64,000 bases of DNA, taken from assembly GCA_019054805.1 (NCBI GenBank), contig JAHQIY010000006.1, forward strand, positions 620,001 to 684,000. The letters run 5' to 3'. The notes under the pieces are model-generated. The model was not told the origin of the DNA, did not search any database, and worked only from the letters and a program-made list of their open reading frames with translations. Made by a program: the position numbers and the translations under genes. The stretch comes from Brachionus manjavacas (Eukaryota > Rotifera > Eurotatoria > Ploima > Brachionidae). Shown piece after piece: positions 62,801 to 64,000 of this stretch (positions within the stretch are counted from its first letter, which is position 1; each line of letters opens with the position of its first letter).

Positions 62801-63949
62801 CCTCAGTGGGCTTTGAACCCTCGATCCTCTGCTTGCATGACTAACACGCAAACCATTCGGCTATACGGGTTCTATCTCTCCCTTATTTTAAGTTACTACA
62901 TTATCAAGTTTTTTTCTTGGAATTTCTTGATAACTATTCTGTATTAATGGACACTTCTTTAATTTTATTAGTGGCACATTAATTTAGTAGCACTATGAGA
63001 ACTCTTTAAAAAATTTCAAATTTAAAGTTAAAAGCTAAAATTTCGTAAAATTACAGAGATACAAAAGTTTAGGATAAAATTTAAAACACAATACCTTCAT
63101 TTCTTAAAAAAGTGATATTTATTTTTTTACTGACATTACTGAGTAGCCTTTGATCAATTTGCGCCTCTATGCTAGTAATCTTGTAGTCTAGTAGATGAGC
63201 CTCTTGACCAAATTGGTTGGTAGCAATGTGTTGACTCAAATATAAAGTCCTATCAACTAGAGCATTTAACAAAAATCTCCAACTGAAACCAATAGTCACA
63301 TTGTACAAGCATCCTTTTTGAGCATGATCCGAATATACAGCATCGTTGGTTGCAGTAATGGCCAATAAATTGGAAACATCTGTATGGATATAGACCATTT
63401 TTTCTTTAGTTGTCCAAACCGGTGTGGTTAGCTGATGCAAGTTGTAGCCCTTGGTCAAAGTAATTGATGCAATTGAAGTCTTCTCAAGTGAATCTAAATT
63501 TGGATTTGTGCGATAAAAGTATTCTGCACATGAACTATAATTCTCACAGAATGATTTAAAATCAATTACCTTTAAATTATCAGCATTAATGAAATTAAAT
63601 GATCAATTAATTATTTTAAGGTAATTTACATAAAGTGTTAACCGGCCAGGATTTACTGCATAAAGTTCAAAGCCTACCAAATACGCATCTAGTTTGAACT
63701 CGGTGCTAAGTAATAAAAAATGCCCGGTCAGTGATGTTGAAATTTCTTGTACAGTTGAATCGTTTTTGTCATACGAACCAAAGTAATTTACCACTTTGTC
63801 TGTCATTGAAAATGATCCATCATTTGTTCCATTATCAAATGTAAAATTTATTGAGTCCTCCTTATTTTGACTTAAAGCCAACAAGGAACAATTCATTGAT
63901 TCTTTAAATTTTTTATTCAAATTTGGACAATTAATGTCCAAATACCAAT
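21361..63949 (-). CDS. Giant polycystin-1-like receptor-channel (3' part of the gene; 5' end beyond the window)
   Basis: Twenty-one exons on one strand: 63949-63630, 63569-63095, 59126-58986, 58930-58304, 58255-58124, 58076-57907, 57862-57415, 54001-53858, 53807-53184, 47982-47842, 47791-47622, 47567-47138, 47090-46956, 43594-42971, 42915-42769, 38427-37544, 36272-35775, 33158-33078, 33036-32192, 29782-27218, 23815-21361. Every junction is GT-AG and every phase matches, giving about 4,017 codons without an internal stop. Order: eight PKD-like plus beta-domain modules, REJ, GAIN/GPS, TM1, PLAT, ten more TMs with a polycystin channel pore. This is the polycystin-1 (PKD1/PKD1L) architecture: a plasma-membrane or ciliary mechanosensory/adhesion receptor that in the family pairs with TRPP2-type subunits. 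No signal peptide is visible because the start lies to the right. Long introns hold the mobile elements. The donor at 35775 is the least certain junction. Confidence 0.88.
24080..25190 (+). mobile_element. CR1-like LINE (LINE-C), RT half, in the last intron
   Basis: Antisense to the host gene. Frame-broken translation: VFMDFEKAFNKVSHRAM, GPVLGLLLFVIFINDMPS, KLFVDDTKLLTMI (catalytic DD), ISTFRQLYVAFVRPHLEYAV, ILEKVQRRAIKFADD. Several stops. The 3' end is GCTGTAGCTTAAATTATTAT; similar tails occur alone at 44100-44215 and 52062-52135. Confidence 0.9.
25191..27217 (-). other. Remaining part of the last intron, no gene seen
   Basis: AT-rich. Two perfect short hairpins stand out: around 26662-26682 (GCGTCTG/CGGACGC) and 26976-26996 (CATCAGCT-GAGA-AGCTGATG). 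No ORF with recognisable content. Confidence 0.4.
27218..29782 (-). CDS. Exon encoding REJ C-terminal part, GAIN/GPS, TM1 and PLAT
   Basis: It starts with CRLKEFCKTYGKY, then a REJ Cys motif (LQSDCIDGCNSA). A long helical/GAIN region leads to the GPS at about 27885-27755: ECFYFDTKLAAWISDGLEV, later TTCRSTHLTDFAG. As in human PKD1, only two of the four classical GPS cysteines are present, and the HL-T cleavage triplet is intact, so autoproteolysis is plausible. TM1 (PTIYITVIFVCSAYLLMSII) follows at about 27690-27620, then a PLAT/LH2 domain (WNYFYEINVFTGSRKDAGTK, GVERPLGSLFYCRVLHENS, SWFLKHLIVTDLQTNEKFI) ending FICEKW with the Trp codon split TG|G at the donor. The acceptor at 29783 joins in phase 2. 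Confidence 0.93.
30076..30351 (+). repeat. 276-bp near-identical dispersed repeat, copy 1
   Basis: Matches 36976-37251 base for base with only three substitutions that I can find. It contains the hairpin AGTCACTTAATTATGTGACT and, near its end, GACTTAGACTTAAAAACAAA, which resembles the terminus of the AAGTCA fold-back family. Confidence 0.92.
30707..31697 (+). mobile_element. Tc1/mariner element with internally deleted transposase
   Basis: Inverted ends: GTCTGGAAAGTTTAGAACAT near 30713 and the inverse of GTCTACAAAATTTAGAACAT near 31674-31694. The ORF from 31085 encodes the paired-like DNA-binding region (MGKKKVSEAQRWQIIGLLKD, SQQEIADLVAVSRKCV, LPRSGGPRKLTSRDE) and the first catalytic Asp (VAFIDESNFEV). 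After VFVKHD it breaks and jumps to the C-terminus in another frame (SMPKRVAECIKAKVGHFKF). The second Asp and the final acidic residue of the catalytic triad are deleted, so the protein is dead. Confidence 0.88.
31698..32191. other. Intron remainder, nothing recognised
   Basis: AT-rich sequence with a short GC-richer patch at 31970-32095. No ORF or repeat match found. Confidence 0.4.
32192..33158 (-). CDS. Exons encoding the REJ N-terminal part
   Basis: An 81-bp exon (33158-33078: LTPCNNPNVFQSMKITFYL) is followed by a 41-bp intron and an 845-bp exon (33036-32192). The joined reading ...PTVYSWILIQEPEF... and later LPYGVYKLVHWIYVQIDTGY, ELVPGGIAIFCLENGLDL and FNSSEDFYFSASGKILTIK have the alternating hydrophobic pattern and GG turn of the REJ domain of polycystin-1 and sea-urchin sperm receptors. 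The donor ATGAC|GTAATT splits a Thr codon in phase 2 and fits the next exon. An alternative acceptor inside the 845-bp exon would need a different frame for the small exon; the chosen reading keeps the better hydrophobic pattern. Confidence 0.8.
33204..33500. repeat. Inverted repeat, ~40-bp arms, in an intron
   Basis: TTTTGGTAAAATGTAATCAA at 33204 and its inverse ending about 33500 (arms include ATTTAATAGTAA and AAAAAATGGT) enclose ~210 bp. It may be a small MITE. To its right (33495-33755) TTTACGTAAA words recur up to GGAACACCACTGTA. Confidence 0.55.
33760..34380. other. Intron stretch with an old dispersed repeat
   Basis: TTGTCATACCCTTGGTACAA near 34080 recurs at 49850, and the sequence at 35180-35330 recurs at 50487-50660, so two copies of an old repeat surround the fold-back insertions at both loci. 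No gene. Confidence 0.4.
34400..34729. mobile_element. Decayed AAGTCA fold-back element with GACCG-rich loop
   Basis: The left arm has GACTTGGACTTGACTTGAGA and CTTGTGACTT. The loop (34550-34720) repeats GACCG/CCGCC words, matching in style the loop of the complete element at 50100-50240. The right arm is missing where the MITE begins. Confidence 0.45.
34730..35099. mobile_element. MITE with ~125-bp inverted arms and 9-bp target duplication
   Basis: Body 34739-35090, flanked by the perfect direct repeat CGGATCCCA (34730-34738, 35091-35099). The termini GGGGTTGTGAAGTTC are inverted, and the arms match almost perfectly for ~125 bp (ACTAAAAGAGATAATTCAGT, inner TAAGCAA words), leaving a ~110-bp loop. 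No ORF. A 9-bp duplication is typical of Mutator-like elements. Confidence 0.92.
35100..35774. other. Intron remainder
   Basis: 35180-35330 is similar to 50487-50660 (shared AATATTGAAAGTT and TTTATTTGTTT words). The rest is AT-rich without recognised content. Confidence 0.4.
35775..37852 (-). CDS. Module 8: PKD-like domain plus beta domain
   Basis: The PKD-like part (FMCRSINDLDLDCYLIIF, then SALVDFGNCEHTI, linker ending NHFG) and the first third of the beta domain (FLLINNEFKYDTNLIGFEIF, KGKIKIK) lie in the exon ending at 37544. A phase-0 intron of 1271 bp follows. The rest (ANFSDCGNLVPCSAYF, VRVSKGTVLVIEI, AHSDY) is in exon 36272-35775. It is the last module before REJ. The VDFGNCE stretch retains the PKD 'DFGDG' turn. 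The exon end is uncertain: a donor at 35775 (AAG|GTAGTT, phase 0) fits the next exon, but a small additional exon is possible. Confidence 0.78.
36402..36465 (+). mobile_element. Solitary LINE-B 3' tail
   Basis: AATGAAGTGTTAATCGGTCT ... GGGCACT ... GTTGATTAACCTT matches the tail of LINE-B at 8980-9045, here on the plus strand. Confidence 0.75.
36678..36735 (+). mobile_element. AAGTCA fold-back arm
   Basis: CAGACTTTTTTTTTAAGTCA followed by CAAGTCTTAAGTCAAG, nearly identical to the left end of the complete element at 49886. Confidence 0.6.
36976..37251 (+). repeat. 276-bp near-identical dispersed repeat, copy 2
   Basis: See 30076-30351; three differences (T/A, G/A, C/A). It lies in the module 8 intron, exactly 6,900 bp from copy 1. 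Confidence 0.92.
37853..42915 (-). CDS. Module 7: PKD-like exon 42915-42769 and beta domain in 38427-37853
   Basis: The PKD-like exon reads FACHNSNETVNNSLECTGFF. A 4341-bp intron (with LINE-D on the plus strand) precedes the beta domain: GNYFDSFG linker, FLLIDTHIKIETELIGFDFF, KFDECMETCALAYS. This is the most divergent beta domain (THIKIE replaces TEFKFD), and it runs without an intron into module 8. Phases are 1 at both ends of the small exon. Confidence 0.82.
38628..39988 (+). mobile_element. LINE-D, 5'-truncated young insertion with 15-bp target duplication
   Basis: The insertion 38643-39973 is bounded by ATAAAAAGATAAAAA at 38628-38642 and 39974-39988. It encodes RT palm and thumb in one long frame (ASLDAEKAFDKVWRDGL, CGVKQGGIISPFLFNIFIND, IVYADDILLLSP with the YADD box, KIDYLGIEIPSNL), then after frameshifts GLGTTTLGKKTKEALNTSQN and LSFLGTLKFNKLSYDIF to the stop at about 39801. 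The tail is TCCTAAAAGGAGGTTAATTC with (AAAT)n. It belongs to a different family from LINE-A to LINE-C. Confidence 0.93.
40190..40865. mobile_element. Fold-back-like element with TAGAGAA-motif arms, carrying a LINE-A tail
   Basis: The left arm (40200-40360) repeats AGAGAATAAA and TAGAGAAA; the right arm (40765-40860) has the inverse TTTTTCTCTA and TTCTCTCTTTT. Within it, 40530-40742 on the plus strand is a short LINE-A 3' end (AATCAGAAGGAGCTTTAGCT, CGGCACAG, (AAAT)n). Confidence 0.5.
40880..42768. other. Intron remainder with one small unrecognised ORF
   Basis: A plus-strand ORF at 42011-42220 (69 codons; LDDVDQALSDELKALYII) has ordinary amino-acid composition but no recognised domain and may be a transposon fragment. 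At 41820-41890 SPVLGPLLVIANNI weakly recalls an RT motif. The rest is AT-rich. Confidence 0.3.
42971..47090 (-). CDS. Module 6: PKD-like exon 47090-46956 and beta-domain exon 43594-42971
   Basis: The small exon reads LDVFCRNSNRTLNNQINCTI and ends in phase 1. After a 3361-bp intron, which contains the FLYWCH/MULE element, the single beta-domain exon reads HYG linker, ILPNTEFKFDSYLNGFELY, GSLNITIVDFDLKPWND, IEIKRGSVILIE, LYSDYF, NWRFYFSCEIGHQYYF. It lacks the two cysteines that other modules have after the IxxF strand. Confidence 0.85.
43690..43835 (+). repeat. SINE-2-like repeat, copy 3
   Basis: GAATGGAACTTAGTCCTTCC, CTTGAATTAACATATTTAA and TTTGATAAATTTAGTTTTT are shared with 13376-13520; the degenerate head aligns with the B-box-like head at 15628. 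Confidence 0.65.
44100..44215 (+). mobile_element. LINE-C-type 3' tail
   Basis: GCCAGCTACAGCC followed by (ATT)n resembles the tails at 25100-25190 and 52062-52135. No coding part is attached. Confidence 0.35.
44640..45067 (-). mobile_element. CR1-like LINE C-terminal fragment
   Basis: Minus strand: KKLGLTNLKERRLRGDLIQQ, FKIAKGIEHVEF, RESVKNCNQRHNFF, then VNDWKDLYDSII and FKSKLDK. It is interrupted on its 5' side by the MULE element at 45068. Confidence 0.8.
45068..46104 (+). mobile_element. FLYWCH/MULE-type transposon, internally deleted, with fold-back arms
   Basis: Terminal inverted repeats of about 29 bp (TTATTTTGACAAACATG and TGTTTTGACAAGTA, against the inverse ending at 46104) are extended by arms made of many TTTCGACAA words (left) and TTGTCGAAAT/TTGTCTAATT words (right). 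Between them an ORF from 45241 (MNEIVSQLENLNLNLIV, SYILIDDDYFEYKT) looks like the start of a FLYWCH domain. A second frame (45400-45901) carries the C-terminal part of an animal MULE transposase (GLELWNCFERTRLGLPRTNN, NLEGWHNALQS). The DDE catalytic region between them is missing. The flanks show only a weak possible target duplication. Confidence 0.8.
46105..46955. other. Intron remainder
   Basis: Contains a GATGAA-rich microsatellite-like tract at 46360-46402. No other supported feature. Confidence 0.4.
47138..47982 (-). CDS. Module 5: exons 47982-47842, 47791-47622, 47567-47138
   Basis: PKD-like exon: IDILCKNQKYPLNYVINCT. The beta domain is split by a 54-bp phase-0 intron: NTEFMFDTKITGFELFALD before it, IIFFDSCGTIDTCSSLLF after it, then VKKGQMVFIN and FNVLVDSSYYF. 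All introns within the module are 47-54 bp. Confidence 0.87.
48465..48685. mobile_element. Second MITE copy, 9-bp target duplication ATATTTGAA
   Basis: Body 48474-48675 with direct repeats ATATTTGAA at 48465-48473 and 48677-48685. The right arm (TTATTCAAGTTTTTCTGAAT, ATGAACTT, AACAACCCC) matches the MITE at 34739-35090; the left arm is mostly replaced or deleted after TTGTGAAGTTC. Confidence 0.82.
48686..49877. other. Intron remainder, AT-rich
   Basis: No ORF or repeat boundary is recognised. Confidence 0.4.
49878..50453. mobile_element. hAT-like fold-back element with 8-bp target duplication
   Basis: Body 49886-50445 between perfect ATATAAAT repeats (49878-49885, 50446-50453). The right terminus inverted is CAGACTTGTTTTTAAGTC; the left is CAAAGTTGTTTTTAAGTC. 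The left arm holds four tandem copies of AAGTCAAAGTCATGACTTGA with T runs; the right arm holds the inverse. The loop (50100-50240) is GC-richer with CGGTC words. No ORF. Arm motifs recur at 3866, 34400 and 36678. Confidence 0.88.
51018..51764 (-). mobile_element. LINE-A copy, 5'-truncated
   Basis: Minus strand: SQKEIKFLGIKFDFKLNFN, KERCNKRLNIIKILSNKKCG, IQNKAVRSILKLNFDTPS, NRLFELSERFFGTGLSHS. The family tail (TCTGAAGGAGTCCTGACTCG, (AAAT)n) ends near 51018. Closest to the copy at 14369-15192. Confidence 0.9.
51790..51862 (+). mobile_element. LINE-D-like 3' tail
   Basis: ACTTTTCCACAATGCAATTC followed by (AAAT)n resembles the LINE-D tail at 39925-39973. Confidence 0.4.
52062..52135 (+). mobile_element. 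LINE-C-type 3' tail
   Basis: GCAAGCTCGCTTGCTGTAGC then TC and (TTA)n, related to the tails at 25190 and 44215. The GCAAGCTCGCTTGC stretch is nearly palindromic. Confidence 0.4.
52558..53150. mobile_element. hAT-like element next to the module 4 exon, right end not found
   Basis: Starts AGTGTTGGCAATCAACTCC, a hAT-like terminus, with repeated AAATCGATTAA/TTAGTCGACTA words. Inverse words (AATCGATTTTTAAATCGACT) appear at 53118-53140 just before the exon ending at 53184. No clean right terminus or duplication. Confidence 0.4.
53184..54001 (-). CDS. Module 4: exons 54001-53858 and 53807-53184
   Basis: PKD-like exon: CVQTMCWNLGKMLNYEANCT. The beta-domain exon has no internal intron: HFGYG linker, FLLINTEFAFDANLFGFELV, VSFGQLCSEYATCAEYF, VRVSNKSMIILHTE, YFYSDL, YRFQFNCLIDRKYYRF. 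A 50-bp intron separates the two exons, and a 5.2-kb intron follows. Confidence 0.9.
54125..54275. repeat. GTGACCA/TGTGATCA repeat, related to 299-858
   Basis: Repeated GTGACCA, GGTGACG, GGTCACG, GTGATCA words in an intron. Only one arm is recognised. Confidence 0.35.
54276..55320. other. Intron remainder
   Basis: AT-rich; nothing supported. Confidence 0.4.
55325..55870 (-). mobile_element. LINE-E fragment, RT C-terminal part
   Basis: Minus strand: KWRLKMSPEKCSYIFYSGNP, VFLGIKFDQSLCFNSQVEL, ILSHRSWKLNKKTLIGVYNA, LIGSIIDYSFFILS, IQKLQVIQNTCFKSIY. Related to but distinct from LINE-A. Two frame breaks. Confidence 0.85.
56020..57080 (+). mobile_element. LINE-F copy 1, internally deleted
   Basis: EVPSHKEIESAIKTLKNRKF, then GIDGVTAEMLIADG, CENWRGITLLTIGSKVFLNI, EEQAEFRGGRRCIDQIFEF and NFIDFKKAFESIHRETLW are RT palm/finger segments. 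The sequence then jumps at about 56700 to the C-terminal end (KRLRWLGHVP-type reading, GIPKRALLWTPQ, GMTWGEARVKANDLLKWK), omitting the YxDD box. The region at 55995-56030 and 56145-56175 repeats AACCAGCTAGCACTGATCTC, a partial tandem duplication. Confidence 0.88.
57415..58255 (-). CDS. Module 3: exons 58255-58124, 58076-57907, 57862-57415
   Basis: PKD-like exon: FDIICQNWEHILDRLIFCTL. Beta domain: FFGSHPF linker, ILPNTEFYYNAYCLGFEFI, PGRIDFS, a 44-bp phase-0 intron, then IIDFEWCGIQDSCSSWIY, CRVRKGSMIMVYV and WKFYVNALIDRKYF. Confidence 0.88.
58304..59126 (-). CDS. Module 2: exons 59126-58986 and 58930-58304
   Basis: The PKD-like exon keeps the canonical turn VKIDFGDGQKAE but lacks the two cysteines found in the other modules. 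The beta-domain exon is uninterrupted: FFFGSS linker, FFLMNTETKFDAHILGYELY, KFSSCGNIFSCSDYF, KIPKGSVVFIS, LVSDY. It supports assignment of all eight N-terminal halves to the PKD fold. Confidence 0.88.
59127..59760. other. Intron stretch, no gene
   Basis: AT-rich. A TTCTTGTC-rich patch at 59208-59258 is the only structure seen. Confidence 0.4.
59764..60420 (+). mobile_element. LINE remnant (unrecognised ORF plus RT C-terminal part)
   Basis: A 101-codon ORF (59764-60069: KADQFWQILKEEKQKKNW) is not recognised by itself. It is followed by a CR1-like RT reading with stops (KKTNQTLGLIKKTLKYHDME, RSHLEYAVQILNPMLKKDIK), so the ORF is probably decayed LINE sequence. Confidence 0.5.
60780..62345 (+). 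mobile_element. LINE-F copy 2, endonuclease end and RT C-terminus, RT palm missing
   Basis: ANDEVKSMFYDQLQRTIDKV, FRHKNMDKLA and FTGADIYSDH belong to an APE-type endonuclease. VLGFRKHKKKRWKSDETRTL is the linker. After about 61600 it jumps to MCINTKLDTPIITDGTQIEC, EFTYLGSTIRT, AKSSFARLQPAWKSTSY and KKELIEMRLTSVEAKAKAKD. Many stops. The same family as 56020-57080, with a different internal loss. Confidence 0.85.
62562..62895 (-). mobile_element. SINE-1, full-length copy with 15-bp target duplication
   Basis: Body about 62577-62880, flanked by CCTTATTTTAAGTTA at 62562-62576 and 62881-62895. On the minus strand it begins with the same tRNA-like head as 2676 (TATAGCCGAATGGTTTGCG; B-box GGTTCAAAGCCC) and ends AATTATTATAAC-like. 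It contains the ~26 bp (CGACTGGGTAATAATTGCGG) missing from copy 1, so it represents the full body. Confidence 0.93.
63095..63949 (-). CDS. Module 1 in the window: exons 63949-63630 and 63569-63095
   Basis: The PKD-like part (INCPNLNKKFKESMNCSL, FTFDNGTNDGSF, VVNYFGSYDKND) and the start of the beta domain (FLLLSTEFKLDAYLVGFELY, PGRLTLY) share one exon. A 60-bp phase-0 intron is followed by VIDFKSFCENYSSCAEYF, KEKMVYIHTD and WRFLLNALVDRTLYL. The acceptor TTTCAG before 63949 is in phase 1 and needs another exon to the right of the window, so more modules or the N-terminus lie there. Confidence 0.88.
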
Positions 63950-64000
63950 CTGAAATAATTTTTTTCACTTTTTTATTTTTAATAATTTTATTTGTATCTT

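Noticed and set aside
62808-62877. A tRNA gene on the minus strand
   Set aside because: Same reasoning: it is the head of the second SINE-1 copy.

Overview
The window is nuclear DNA from an invertebrate animal. It is very AT-rich, crowded with retrotransposon and DNA-transposon remains, and carries three animal genes whose introns are often only 41-60 bp. Compact introns with many LINE families would suit a monogonont rotifer or a similar small invertebrate, but that identification is inference.

Three protein-coding loci are supported. (1) An intronless, GC-rich beta-TrCP/Slimb F-box WD40 gene lies at 5058-6635 (+). (2) PSMD14/Rpn11, the deubiquitinase of the 26S proteasome lid, lies at 16256-17247 (-), with a 48-bp first coding exon and a 53-bp intron. 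Both act in the ubiquitin-proteasome pathway, but nothing suggests they are linked as a unit. (3) One very large polycystin-1-like gene fills 21361-63949 (-) and runs off the right edge. I could join 21 coding exons with fully compatible intron phases, giving about 4,017 codons. From N to C terminus they encode at least eight tandem ~250-residue ectodomain modules, each a PKD-like domain followed by a beta-rich domain I do not recognise. These are followed by a REJ region, a GAIN/GPS site, TM1, a PLAT domain and an eleven-TM polycystin channel core. The repeated module is the most novel content of the window.

The rest is mobile DNA. 0-4.7 kb: two inverted ~200-bp repeats enclose a CR1-like LINE fragment, a tRNA-derived SINE, a hAT element with a 41-bp tandem array, and two inverted copies of a PHD-like finger fragment. 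7-8.6 kb: a triple nest (CR1-like LINE, Jockey-like LINE, fold-back element). 9-12.2 kb: a nearly full-length decayed LINE. 13.4-15.4 kb: a LINE ORF1 region interrupted by a LINE with a 13-bp target duplication. 18.4-20.5 kb: a Jockey-like LINE that has lost its RT core. The introns of the polycystin gene hold a deleted Tc1 element, a deleted FLYWCH/MULE element, MITEs with 9-bp target duplications, a hAT-type fold-back element with an 8-bp target duplication, several LINE families and a second full SINE. All coordinates and exon joins were read by eye, without alignment software, so splice sites are predictions.
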